DNA of 64,000 bases, from the NCBI RefSeq assembly GCF_016862115.1, contig NZ_BOMI01000077.1, forward strand, positions 1-64,000, written 5' to 3'. Of this stretch, positions 30,963 through 39,190 are shown one piece after another. The position numbers were made by a program, and so were the translations under genes. The stretch's first letter is position 1. Each line of letters starts with the position of its first letter. This stretch comes from Paractinoplanes deccanensis (GTDB lineage: Bacteria > Actinomycetota > Actinomycetes > Mycobacteriales > Micromonosporaceae). Under the pieces are notes generated by a model. The model saw only the letters and a list, made by a program, of their open reading frames with translations. It had not been told where the DNA came from and did not search any database.

Positions 30963-32555
30963 CGCCGGCTCGCCGGGCACGTCGAAGAGGGGCTTCCAGG
31001 GGTCGTCCGCGTCGATCGGGAACTCGGTCGACGGGGACTCACCCTTGGTGGCCCACTTCGCCTCGTACGGCAGGCCGTTGAACATCACCCGGGCGCCGCG
31101 CTGGTAGAGGATGCCGGGCGCCCAGATCCGCTTGACGCCGGTGACGGCCGGGGTGGGCCTCGGCGCCTTCTCGACCGGGCTGACCGGGCCGATCACCGAC
31201 CACGCGCTCTGCGTGCCGGCGGGCGGCGCCGCGGACGGGTCGACTCCGGAGTTGGCCCACTTGGCCTCGTAGACCACGCCGTGCCAGACGACCTTGTAGC
31301 CGCCGGCGTACATGGCGGTGAGGCGCCAGATCGGGTACGGGCTGGTCCTCGGGTCGTCGACGGTGGTGGCCTGGTCGGGGATCTCGACCGAGTCCACGTC
31401 GCCGCCGGCGGCCTTGCCGGGCAGGCCCGCGAAGACCTTGGAGAACGCCAGCGCGTCCTGGTCGACGCCGCTGCACGTGTTCGAGTGCACGACGACGTTG
31501 GCGAAGGTCCCCCGGCACGCGGCGTCGCGGTTGAGCGACCACATCGAGACCCGGCCGAGGCCGTTGTCGACGGCGAACTTGGCGAGACCCGCGGCGTCGT
31601 CGAGCGTGAAGCGCTCGGCGTCGACGTCGTTCTGGCCGATCATCGGGGTGGCCCCGATCCGCGACCACACCTGCGGCGACGTGAGCTTCTGGCCCAGCCG
31701 CAGGTAGAGGTCCGACATCTGCTTGTGGGTGCCGTTGAGCGCCCCGGTGCTCAGCTCGAGCATGTCCGGCCGGGTGTCGCCGGTGTTGTAGTCCATCGTC
31801 ATGACGTTGACGCCGCGCAGCGCGACGCCGCCCTCGAGCATGCCGCGCACGACGGCGACGCCGTCGTTCGTGAGGCCCTCCGGCGTCACCGGCAGGGTCA
31901 GCCACACGGCGAGCGGCTTGCCGGCGGCCTTGCGCTCCTTCTGCACCGCGGCGACGGCGGCGACGCGGCGCCCCAGCGATGCCTGGTCGGCGACGGCGGT
32001 GCCCTCGATGTCGAGGTCGAGCGTGTTCACGTCGTACCGCTTGATCAGCTGACGGTACGCCTTGGTGAGCCGCGCCTGGTCGGTGCAGGCGACGGCGAGC
32101 TCCTTGTTGGCCAGGCCGCCGAGGCTGAGCGTGATGTCGCCGCCGGCCTGCCGGAGCTGGTTGATGCGGCGGTCGAGCTCGAGCGACGAGGCGGCCTCGT
32201 CGAGCGTGTACGCGCCGCCCCAGCTCGGCGTGCAGGCATTCTTGGGGTCGGCCACCACGAAGCCCAGGGCCACGTCGTTCGCGGGGTTCGCCGTCGGGTC
32301 CTGGAACTGGAACGTCGGGGTCAGCGTGACGTCGACGTACGGCACCGCCCAGGACTTCGCGGTCGGGCCGGACGTGTTCCGCAGGTGCATCACCTCGAGG
32401 GTGCCGCCGGCGCCGGCCAGCGCCAGCACGAGCAGCAGGAACCCCAGCCGCGTCCACGACAGCCGGGTGCGCGGCTGCTCGGGCTCCTGCCAGTCCGGGT
32501 CGGCGAGCGGGTCGTACTCCGGCCGCACGGCTACGGGTGTGGCGCGGTCCGTCAT
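30954..32555 (-). CDS. Membrane-anchored GH18 chitinase-like protein with two carbohydrate-binding repeats
   Basis: This 533-residue protein has a short cytoplasmic N-terminus and one membrane anchor (LGFLLLVLALAGAGGTLEVM, about 37-56). A GH18-type barrel follows from about 70 to 375. The catalytic strand is VNTLDLDIEG (about 175-184), where the family has DxxDxDxE; GGDITLSLGG and VNVMTMDYN are further GH18 strands. Two C-terminal repeats (YKVVWHGVVYEAKWANSG and ARVMFNGLPYEAKWATKG) look like chitin-binding type 3 / CBM5-12 modules. It should act outside the cell, tethered to the membrane, on chitin or a related beta-1,4 polymer. The ATG at 32555 has AAAGGG upstream. It is divergent from the GT2-EAL synthase, suggesting a synthase/hydrolase pair. 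Confidence 0.88.
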   Translation of the reverse strand: MTDRATPVAVRPEYDPLADPDWQEPEQPRTRLSWTRLGFLLLVLALAGAGGTLEVMHLRNTSGPTAKSWAVPYVDVTLTPTFQFQDPTANPANDVALGFVVADPKNACTPSWGGAYTLDEAASSLELDRRINQLRQAGGDITLSLGGLANKELAVACTDQARLTKAYRQLIKRYDVNTLDLDIEGTAVADQASLGRRVAAVAAVQKERKAAGKPLAVWLTLPVTPEGLTNDGVAVVRGMLEGGVALRGVNVMTMDYNTGDTRPDMLELSTGALNGTHKQMSDLYLRLGQKLTSPQVWSRIGATPMIGQNDVDAERFTLDDAAGLAKFAVDNGLGRVSMWSLNRDAACRGTFANVVVHSNTCSGVDQDALAFSKVFAGLPGKAAGGDVDSVEIPDQATTVDDPRTSPYPIWRLTAMYAGGYKVVWHGVVYEAKWANSGVDPSAAPPAGTQSAWSVIGPVSPVEKAPRPTPAVTGVKRIWAPGILYQRGARVMFNGLPYEAKWATKGESPSTEFPIDADDPWKPLFDVPGEPATN

Positions 32556-32759
32556 GAAAGCCCTTTCGTTTTCCGAGTCGCCACACGCTGGCGTACCTCA
32601 GACTTTTTCGCGATCGGGCAAAAGGCCAGCAAGCGCGGCACGCGGGCACACCTGTCCAAACCGGACTGCCGAGCGCCAAAACTTGATCTTGCAACGACAA
32701 TTCCGCCGGACGCCGCCGGGCGGTGTCGCCGCAATTCGCATCGAAGGGCCCGAAAACGC
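32556..32759. promoter_or_regulatory. Divergent promoter region, GH18 / GT2-EAL
   Basis: This 204-bp gap is relatively AT-rich (ACTTTTTCGCGATCGGGC, CCAAAACTTGATCTTGC). It must hold both promoters. CAAAACTTGATCTTGC at 32677-32692 recurs as CAAACTTCAATCTTGC at 35861-35876, just past the synthase gene. No clear -35/-10 pair was identified. Confidence 0.5.
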
Positions 32760-35700
32760 ATGCCACGCACATCGGCGGACCGGCGAAAGCCGGACGCCCA
32801 GCGCCAATGGGGAGCCGACCGGCGGACGGAACCCCACCCGATCGTGCAGACCCCGGTCTCCGAAGGAAGGATCACCCGGGGACGGCTCGCGATCGTGGTG
32901 ACGATCACAGTATGGGCCTGCTACATCACATACACGATCATCCAGCAGTTCATCGCGGGGCACGCCTACACCGTGCGCCTCGCGATCGAGGCGATCGTGT
33001 ACATGCTCGTCGTCACCGGCCTGGCCGCCTCGGCGATCGCCTACCTGATCACGCGGATCGGCTACTTCTACCGCGTACGCGGCCACCAGCGCGCGCCGCG
33101 GATCATGCTCGACGAGTTCATCGGCGGGAAGACGCCGTCCGTGACGGTTCTCGTCCCCTCGTACCAGGAGGACGAGCGGACCAACCGCACCACGCTGCTC
33201 TCGGCCGCGCTCCAGGAATACCCCGGCCTGCGGGTGACCCTGCTGATCGACGACCCGCGCGCGCCCAAGACCCGCGCGGCGCGTGACATGCTCCTCGCGG
33301 CCCGCGCCCTGCCCGGCAAGATCGAAGCGGAGCTCAAGGTCCCCTACCACCGGGTGTCGAACGCGTTCGCGAGCTTCGACGAGCAGGTGCGCTACCGCGG
33401 CGGCTACCTCGTCGTGGTCGAGGACATGCGCCGGCTCGCCGACGAATACCGGTTCGCCTCCGACTGGCTCCTCGACCTCGGCGCCGAGCAGGAGATGGTC
33501 GACCACACCGACACGTTCTTCGTCGAGCACATCCTCCAGCCGCTCGCCGTGGAGCTCGGCCAGATCTCCGCCGCCCTGCACAAGGGCGCCGACGAGCAGG
33601 TGGCGCTGCCGCTCGCGCGGATGAACCAGCTCTACAAGCGGCTGCTCGCGATCTTCGACGTGCAGATCACCAGCTTCGAGCGCAAGAAGTACGTGTCGCT
33701 CTCGCACGAGCCGAACAAGGCCATGAACCTCAACAGCTACATCGGGCTCATGGGCGGCGCCTACCAGGAGATCAGCACCCCGATGGGCACCGCGCTGGTC
33801 ACCGCCGGCCCCAACCGGGCGGACCTGGTCGTGCCCAACCCCGACTACGTGCTCACCCTCGACGCGGACAGCGTGCTGCTCCCCGAATACGCGCTGCGCC
33901 TGGTCCACCTGCTCGAACAGGGCGCCTACGCCCAGCACGCGGTCGCGCAGACGCCGTACAGCGCCTACCCCGGCTCGGCGACGCGCATCGAGCGCATCTC
34001 CGGCGCCACGACGGACGTGCAGTACATCGTGCATCAGGGCATGACGCACTACGGTGCCACGTTCTGGGTCGGCGCCAACGCCGTACTGCGCAAGAAGGCC
34101 CTCGACGAGATCTGCGAGGTCTCGTACGAGGGCGACTGGGAGATCAAGCGCTACATCCAGGACCGTACGGTCATCGAGGACACCGAGTCGACCATCGACC
34201 TGGGCGTGCGGGGCTGGTCGCTGCACAACTACCCGGAGCGGCTCGCCTACAGCGCCACGCCACCCGACTTCGGCTCGCTCTGCATCCAGCGCCAGCGCTG
34301 GGCCAACGGCGGCCTGCTCATCCTGTCGCGGCTCAAGGACCAGTTCCGGGCCAAGACGAAGCGCGAGGACAAGAACCGCTTCGGCGAGTACTTCCTGCGG
34401 GTCAACTACATGGCCTCCATCTTCTGGAGCTCCGTGTGCCTGGTGGTCATGCTCGCGTACCCGTTCAACAACGAGCTGCTCAACCCGATCCTGCTGCTCG
34501 TCTCGGTGCCGTACTTCCTGATGATGGCCGCGGACCTCAAGCACCTGGGCTACAAGCGGTCGGACATGCTGCGGATCTACGGTTTCAACCTGATCCTGTT
34601 GCCGGTCAACCTGTCGGGCAGCATCGCCTCGCTGCTCCAGCTGCTGACGGGCGAGAAGAGCGCGTTCAAACGTACGCCCAAGGTGCGCAACCGCACGACG
34701 GCCGCGACCAGCTATCTGATCCTGCCGCTGGCGCTGATCGTGCTCTGCGTCTACACGGTGTGGCGCGACGTCGAGCTGCACCAGTGGAACAACCTGGTCT
34801 TCGCCGGCCTCAACCTGATCCTCTCGCTCTACGCGATGATCGCCTTCGTCGGCCTGGGCAACACCGTCGTCGACCTCGTCACCCACCTGCGCGACTGGCT
34901 GATCCGCCCGGTCACCCCCAAGAAGGCCAAGGGGAAGAAGTCGCAGAAGAAGGCGGCCGCCACCGCGGCGCCGGCCCCGACGGTCGGCGACTGGGCGACG
35001 GTGCTGCACTACCGGCACGAGCACGGCGCGACGGCCGGCCAGACGACCGTGCGGCTCCAGCGCACCGACGCGGGCACCTGGAAGGCCGACAAGTCCTCGT
35101 CCAGCCAGGCCCACTCGTTCGAGGAGTTCAGCTTCTTCACGGTCTTCCAGCCGATCTACAACATGATCAACGGCCACGTCGTCGGCTACGAGGCGCTCAC
35201 CCGCTTCGCCGACGGCAGCAACCCGCGCGAGGGCCTGGCCGCGGCGGCCGAGCGGGGCGTGCACATCGCCCTGGACGCCGCCCTGGTCCAGGCCGCCATC
35301 GCCTCGTCGACCTCGCTGCCGAACGGCACGTGGCTGGCGGTCAACGTCTCACCGGACCTGCTGAGCCGCCCGCACGAGCTGGCACCCCTGCTCGCTCAGT
35401 CCCGCCGCCCGCTGATCGTCGAGGTGAGCGGCACGCCCCCGCGCGAGCTCGCCCAACTCGGCGGCATCCGCGTCGCCGTCGACGACCTCGGCGCCGGCTA
35501 CGAGACGCTGGCGCTGCTCGAAGGGCTGCGCCCGACGTTCCTGAAGCTCGGCGTCGACTCCCTCCAGGGCGTCGAGAACGAAACGGCCCGCCAGGCGGCG
35601 ATCCGCGCCCTGGTCGACTTCGCCGAACAGCACGGCTGCACGGTCATCGCCGAGGGCATCGAGACCGCCGCCCAGCGCGACGCCCTGGTCGCCTGCGGCG

Positions 35701-35777
35701 TGCCGTTCGGCCAGGGCTTCTACCTGGGCAAGCCCGTCCCGGTCGAACGGGTCCTGTCCGGCGTCGGCGGCTGGTAG
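32760..35777 (+). CDS. Glycosyltransferase family 2 membrane synthase fused to EAL domain
   Basis: This 1005-residue fusion begins with two membrane helices (about 43-62 and 75-98). A processive GT2 domain follows: SVTVLVPSYQED (about 127), the LDADS metal site (about 367), IEDTES (about 474) and the QRQRW product-binding motif (about 510). This is the signature set of cellulose/hyaluronan/chitin-synthase-like enzymes. About four further membrane helices (550-700) and a Lys-rich linker (about 720-742) come next. The last ~220 residues are an EAL domain retaining YEALTRF (about 811), VNVSPD, VEVS, AVDDLGAGY, FLKLG, IAEGIET and GQGFYLGKP, so most metal and c-di-GMP ligands are present. It may synthesise an extracellular polysaccharide under c-di-GMP control, or degrade c-di-GMP. 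No PilZ domain was seen. The ATG at 32760 has a weak site (GAAGGG). Confidence 0.88.
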   Translation: MPRTSADRRKPDAQRQWGADRRTEPHPIVQTPVSEGRITRGRLAIVVTITVWACYITYTIIQQFIAGHAYTVRLAIEAIVYMLVVTGLAASAIAYLITRIGYFYRVRGHQRAPRIMLDEFIGGKTPSVTVLVPSYQEDERTNRTTLLSAALQEYPGLRVTLLIDDPRAPKTRAARDMLLAARALPGKIEAELKVPYHRVSNAFASFDEQVRYRGGYLVVVEDMRRLADEYRFASDWLLDLGAEQEMVDHTDTFFVEHILQPLAVELGQISAALHKGADEQVALPLARMNQLYKRLLAIFDVQITSFERKKYVSLSHEPNKAMNLNSYIGLMGGAYQEISTPMGTALVTAGPNRADLVVPNPDYVLTLDADSVLLPEYALRLVHLLEQGAYAQHAVAQTPYSAYPGSATRIERISGATTDVQYIVHQGMTHYGATFWVGANAVLRKKALDEICEVSYEGDWEIKRYIQDRTVIEDTESTIDLGVRGWSLHNYPERLAYSATPPDFGSLCIQRQRWANGGLLILSRLKDQFRAKTKREDKNRFGEYFLRVNYMASIFWSSVCLVVMLAYPFNNELLNPILLLVSVPYFLMMAADLKHLGYKRSDMLRIYGFNLILLPVNLSGSIASLLQLLTGEKSAFKRTPKVRNRTTAATSYLILPLALIVLCVYTVWRDVELHQWNNLVFAGLNLILSLYAMIAFVGLGNTVVDLVTHLRDWLIRPVTPKKAKGKKSQKKAAATAAPAPTVGDWATVLHYRHEHGATAGQTTVRLQRTDAGTWKADKSSSSQAHSFEEFSFFTVFQPIYNMINGHVVGYEALTRFADGSNPREGLAAAAERGVHIALDAALVQAAIASSTSLPNGTWLAVNVSPDLLSRPHELAPLLAQSRRPLIVEVSGTPPRELAQLGGIRVAVDDLGAGYETLALLEGLRPTFLKLGVDSLQGVENETARQAAIRALVDFAEQHGCTVIAEGIETAAQRDALVACGVPFGQGFYLGKPVPVERVLSGVGGW

Positions 35778-35787
35778 ACGCTAGGCC

Positions 35788-35820
35788 CGGTGGCCGCCCC
35801 GCTCACCGGAGCGGCCACCG
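35788..35820 (+). terminator. Hairpin terminator after the GT2-EAL gene
   Basis: A 10-bp stem CGGTGGCCGC / GCGGCCACCG with a 13-base loop starts 11 bases after the stop at 35777. Confidence 0.75.
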
Positions 35821-35920
35821 GCGCTCGTCACATCGGGCGCCGGACCGCCATCCCCATGATCAAACTTCAATCTTGCGGCGCGGTCGGCGAGCGTGCGGGA
35901 GACCTCGAATCCGAGCGGTC

Positions 35921-35967
35921 GAGGCCCACCGTCTGACTCTTTGCCCGGAGCACGGACGGTGGGCCTC
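35921..35967. other. 13-bp perfect hairpin in intergenic region
   Basis: GAGGCCCACCGTC pairs exactly with GACGGTGGGCCTC across a 21-base loop. The loop contains TGCCCGGAGCAC, which recurs at 36151. It could be a second terminator or part of a structured RNA. Confidence 0.5.
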
Positions 35968-36196
35968 TCAGCAGACGTGGGTGCACGTCTGACCTCCTAG
36001 GTCCGCGACGGCCCTACACCGTGAAAGGACCTGGCCAACTTCTGCACGCCCTCGCGCAACACGCCCTCGATCGAGTGATGGCCAGGGCGTCCGCGCCCCG
36101 AAGAGGACTCTCGACTCACATTCATCGAGGCTGCGATCCGTGACGTTCAATGCCCGGAGCACGCGGTGACGAGCCTCCAGACAGAAGTGGGTGCTT

Positions 36197-36499
36197 ATGA
36201 GCTTCTCCCGCTCAGGGGGGATGCGTCCGTGCGTCGACATCCCTCAGCCGCAGACCCGTCGTCGCCGATTGGCGGCCGTCGCGGTCATCATCTTCGTGGT
36301 CGGCTCGAGCCTTCCCCCCTGGGAGGATCACCGAGCGCATCTGCACAATGGCCTGGTGGTGGCAACTGCCGCACTCGGTGTGGAGCTAGTCCGCGAGATC
36401 GCCTCCGAGACGGCTCGACGGATCTCGCGGTGGGTGCGTGACAGCATCACCGTTCTCACCGTCGCCGTGACCGGTACCTCTCGGACTGTGGAGAGCTGA
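36197..36499 (+). CDS. Small membrane protein upstream of sigma factor
   Basis: This ~100-residue protein has a basic start (SFSRSGGMRPCVDIPQPQTRRRR), one membrane helix (LAAVAVIIFVVGSSL), a short PPWEDHRAHLHNG loop and a weaker hydrophobic segment (LVVATAALGVELV). A charged helix RRISRWVRDSITVLTVAVT ends it. No family is recognised. The start is ATG 36197 (AGAAGTGGG upstream); GTG 36191 is possible. Its stop is 2 bases before the GTG of the sigma-factor gene, so the two are probably cotranscribed. It might act as a membrane anti-sigma or modulator, but there is no zinc-finger motif to support that. Confidence 0.55.
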   Translation: MSFSRSGGMRPCVDIPQPQTRRRRLAAVAVIIFVVGSSLPPWEDHRAHLHNGLVVATAALGVELVREIASETARRISRWVRDSITVLTVAVTGTSRTVES

Positions 36500-36501
36500 C
36501 C

Positions 36502-37386
36502 GTGGCCGCCTCCCGGACTCCGGAGGGGCGCGCCGACCGCAACACTGACGCTGTGGTCGGCGGGTCCCCTGCGGGCGCGCCGACCACAGCGATGTCGTTC
36601 GAGGACTTCTTCGAACGCGAATACCGCACCGTGCTCAAGACCGTCCTCTACGCCGGCGCGCAGCTCGTCGAAGCGGAGGAGGCCGCCGCCGAAGCCATGG
36701 CGGATGCCTTCCGGCGCTGGGACGCGATCAGCTCTCCGAAGGCCTGGGTACGCACAGCCGCGATACGCCATTTCATCAAGTACTCCTCCCGTCGCCGCGC
36801 CGAGATACGTCTCCTGGCCGCATGGACACCGCCGTGGCAGTCGACGGATTCCGAGGCCGAGCACAACGCGGTCGAGGAACGGGACTTTGTGGTGTTTCTG
36901 CTCGCCAAGCTGCCGCCCGCCCAGCGCGAGGTGTTCGAGCTGGTCGTCGAGGGCCTCACACCCTCGGAGATCGCAGGCCAACTCGGCAAGACGTCTTCCG
37001 CCGTGCGAGCGAATCTGATGCTCGCCCGCCGCCAGGTGCAGCAACACCTCTGTGCGGCTGACGACCGCGTCCACCTCTCGTACGACGTCGCCCGTGGATC
37101 GCAGCGCATCAATCGCTCCGTCTCGGTCCGGGCCGATCGGGACTGCGCGGACCTGGAATTGCTGGTGGTCGGATCGGCCGGCAGGACGAAGCCCGAGCGC
37201 GCGACCGACGGCGACCTGCTCGAACGCGTGTCCGGCCTGAGCCTCGTCGCCGGGCGGGCGCGGTCCTTCGAAGTGGCGCTGCCGAAACGAGATCCGTGCT
37301 CGCCCTACCTGCTGCGCTGCTTCGTCGAGCCCCGTGATCGTGTTGCCGTGGTCGACCCGCCGCTGCCTCGTCTGCTCGCCGCGTAG
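36502..37386 (+). CDS. ECF/SigE-type RNA polymerase sigma factor with C-terminal extension
   Basis: The 294-residue protein has an ECF sigma layout. Region 2 spans about 32-100 (FEDFFEREYRTVLKTVLYAGAQLVEAEEAAAEAMADAFRRW, weakly conserved). Region 4 lies near 130-180 (LPPAQREVFELVVEGLTPSEIAGQLGKTSSAVRANLMLARRQVQ), with a clear HTH. About 105 further residues follow with no recognised domain; their third codon positions remain G/C-rich, so they are probably translated and not a read-through artefact. GTG 36502 has GGAGAG upstream and follows the small membrane protein by 2 bases. Promoter selectivity is unknown. Confidence 0.75.
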   Translation: MAASRTPEGRADRNTDAVVGGSPAGAPTTAMSFEDFFEREYRTVLKTVLYAGAQLVEAEEAAAEAMADAFRRWDAISSPKAWVRTAAIRHFIKYSSRRRAEIRLLAAWTPPWQSTDSEAEHNAVEERDFVVFLLAKLPPAQREVFELVVEGLTPSEIAGQLGKTSSAVRANLMLARRQVQQHLCAADDRVHLSYDVARGSQRINRSVSVRADRDCADLELLVVGSAGRTKPERATDGDLLERVSGLSLVAGRARSFEVALPKRDPCSPYLLRCFVEPRDRVAVVDPPLPRLLAA

Positions 37387-37407
37387 GAATTCCGCCGCTT
37401 GGCGGTG

Positions 37408-37440
37408 CAACCTTCCGGGGTGGTTGGCTCCTCTTGCTCT
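37408..37440 (+). promoter_or_regulatory. Probable ECF/SigE-type promoter upstream of the second sigma gene
   Basis: CAACCTTCCGG at 37408-37418 resembles the -35 element often seen upstream of SigE-family genes in Micromonosporaceae and Streptomyces. A CTC-rich -10 area follows about 16-20 bases on. It lies just before the sigma gene starting at 37461, which suggests self-activation. The match is by memory of the motif, not computed. Confidence 0.45.
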
Positions 37441-37460
37441 CGACGAGAGGAGACCGGCCG

Positions 37461-37991
37461 GTGGATGCCGAGTCAGAAGAGGGATTCCGGGAGTTCGCCC
37501 GGGCCCGGTTCCAGCCGCTTCGGATGCTCGCCTACGTGACCTGCGGCGACTGGCAGGCGGCGGAGGACGCGGTGTCCGGGGCGCTGTCCCGGCTCTACCT
37601 CAAGTGGGACCGGGTCGCCTCGCCGGAGGCGTACGCGCGTAAGGCGGTCATCCGCGCGGCGATCGGTGAGAAGCGGCGGCCGTGGCGTCGCGAGCATCTT
37701 GTGGGTGAGGCGTTTCCCGAGGTGGCGGCCCCCGACGCGGCCGAGGGCGTCGACGAGCGGCTGCGGATGCGGGCCGCGCTCCGGCGGGTGCCGCCGCGGC
37801 AGCGGGCCGCCCTGGTGCTGCGGTTCCTCGAAGGGCTGAGCGTGGAGGAGACCGCCGAGGTGCTCGGCTGCTCGCCGGGCACGGTCAAGAGTCAGACGAG
37901 CCGCGGCCTCGACACGCTGCGCGCCACCCTCGCCGCCGAGATCACGCAGGAAGGAGTGAGTCATGTCGTATCGCATCGAGGACGTGCTTGA
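37461..37991 (+). CDS. SigE-family ECF RNA polymerase sigma factor
   Basis: This 176-residue protein has the SigE-family pattern. Region 2 is FREFARARFQPLRMLAYVTCGDWQAAEDAVSGALSRLYLKWDRV. Region 4 is LRRVPPRQRAALVLRFLEGLSVEETAEVLGCSPGTVKSQTSRGL. It recruits RNA polymerase to a small set of promoters. GTG 37461 is chosen because GAGAGGAGA lies 8 bases upstream; the frame is open to 37434. Its last 29 bases overlap the start of the next gene, a membrane protein that is the likely anti-sigma factor. A CAACCTTCCGG element upstream suggests auto-regulation. Confidence 0.88.
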   Translation: MDAESEEGFREFARARFQPLRMLAYVTCGDWQAAEDAVSGALSRLYLKWDRVASPEAYARKAVIRAAIGEKRRPWRREHLVGEAFPEVAAPDAAEGVDERLRMRAALRRVPPRQRAALVLRFLEGLSVEETAEVLGCSPGTVKSQTSRGLDTLRATLAAEITQEGVSHVVSHRGRA

Positions 37992-39138
37992 GTCGGTCGC
38001 GGAGGGGGCGCCGGCGCCGCGGACCAGCACCGACGACATCATCGCCGGCGCGCACCGGATCCGCGTCCGGCGGCGCTGGACCGCGGTGGCCGGGGCCGGC
38101 GGCGCGGCGGCCGTGACCGTCGCGGTGGTTGTCGCGGTGACCGGCACGGCGCCGCACGCCGCGCGGCCGCAGCCACCGGCCGCCTCGGCAGCCGTCTCGC
38201 CGGCGCCCGTCGCCGCCCGGGACTTCGCGCAGCCGAAGGGGCTCGAGCTCACGGTCGCCGAGGCACGCGCCGGCAAGTGGCGGATCGGTCCGGGCGGCAC
38301 GGCGACGGCCGGTTACCAGCAGATTCCGGTCTACCGGGACGGCATGACCATGGAGACGGACGGCGTCGCCTACCCGTACCCGGACGGCACGCTCACCTTC
38401 TACAAGCCCGGCGTCTACGACATCGAGGCGTTCGGGGTGACCACCTGGCCGAAGGAGAGGTACGGCCCGCCGAGGAACGTCACCGTCGCGGGCCGGCCCG
38501 GCATCGAGCGTCAGCTCACCTACGTCCTGCCGAACGTCGAGGACATGCGGGCCAGGCTGCGTGCGAACCCGGGCATGCGGCCGGACGACCCGAGCATCAG
38601 GACCGAGACCTTCACCCGTACGGCGTTCGCGTGGAGGTTCGACGGCACCGCCTGGGCGACCTTCGTGCCGTCGAGCAGCCGCGAGCCGCTCAGCCGCGCC
38701 GAGTCGCTGGCGATCGTGGAGGCGGTCCGGCCGCGCACCGCCGAGCCGGTGCGGGCGCCGTACACCCTGGGGTGGCTCCCGCCGGGCTGGTCGGTGACCC
38801 TCGCCGAGCAGGGGCCGACCGACATGGCGTCGCGGGTCTTCCTCGACCGCGAGGCACCGGCCGGCGGCGAGCTGGCCCTGCCGGTGGACGAATACCCGGC
38901 ACGGGGCCGGCTGACGATCTGGGTCGGCACGCCGAAGTCGTTCAACGCCCCGGGCAAGGGCGAGACCATGAAGTGCGTCGACGTGAACGGCTACTGCACG
39001 CTGGTCGTCGACGGCAACCACTTCGCCGAGCTCCAGCGGGTGGGCAAGGCACTGTCGATGGACGACGTCCGCCGCATCCTGCGCGGGCTGACCTTCACCG
39101 CCGTGGCCGACCGGAGCGCCTGGAAGCCGCTGCCCTGA
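37963..39138 (+). CDS. Membrane-anchored extracytoplasmic protein, probable anti-sigma partner
   Basis: The 391-residue protein has a ~38-residue cytoplasmic N-terminus (YRIEDVLESVAEGAPAPRTSTDDIIAGAHRIRVRRR). One membrane helix follows (TAVAGAGGAAAVTVAVVVAVTG), then a Pro/Ala linker and a ~300-residue outer domain without recognised motifs. Such a layout next to a SigE-family factor is typical of one-helix anti-sigma proteins, although the usual HxxxCxxC zinc motif is absent. AAGGAG is ideally placed before ATG 37963. It overlaps the sigma gene by 29 bases, so translation is coupled. The outer domain may sense an envelope signal; this is inference. Confidence 0.75.
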   Translation: MSYRIEDVLESVAEGAPAPRTSTDDIIAGAHRIRVRRRWTAVAGAGGAAAVTVAVVVAVTGTAPHAARPQPPAASAAVSPAPVAARDFAQPKGLELTVAEARAGKWRIGPGGTATAGYQQIPVYRDGMTMETDGVAYPYPDGTLTFYKPGVYDIEAFGVTTWPKERYGPPRNVTVAGRPGIERQLTYVLPNVEDMRARLRANPGMRPDDPSIRTETFTRTAFAWRFDGTAWATFVPSSSREPLSRAESLAIVEAVRPRTAEPVRAPYTLGWLPPGWSVTLAEQGPTDMASRVFLDREAPAGGELALPVDEYPARGRLTIWVGTPKSFNAPGKGETMKCVDVNGYCTLVVDGNHFAELQRVGKALSMDDVRRILRGLTFTAVADRSAWKPLP

Positions 39139-39148
39139 TCTCCGGGGT

Positions 39149-39179
39149 GGCTGTGCCGGCGGCGAGGGCCGGCACAGCC
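39149..39179. terminator. Bidirectional hairpin terminator
   Basis: A perfect 12-bp stem GGCTGTGCCGGC / GCCGGCACAGCC with a 7-base loop lies between the convergent genes ending at 39138 and 39191. Confidence 0.85.
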
Positions 39180-39190
39180 CGCGGGAGGGG

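Larger units (their letters stand above)
35778..36196. other. 420-bp gap without a clear gene: hairpins and an imperfect duplication
   Basis: No coding frame here has convincing codon use. The gap holds a terminator-like hairpin (35788-35820), a 13-bp perfect stem (35921-35967), a third dyad CAGACGT-gggtgc-ACGTCTG (35972-35991), and an imperfect direct repeat. TGCCCGGAGCACG occurs at 35942-35954 and 36151-36163; each copy is followed about 20-30 bases later by CAGAC plus GTGGGTGC. The second copy ends in the leader of the small membrane protein gene. A structured leader or small RNA is possible but not shown. Confidence 0.5.

Noticed and set aside
36814..37386. Sigma-factor C-terminal extension as a separate fused gene or read-through error
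   Set aside because: No stop, ribosome-binding site or start separates it, and codon use remains like the rest of the gene, so it is kept as part of the sigma factor.
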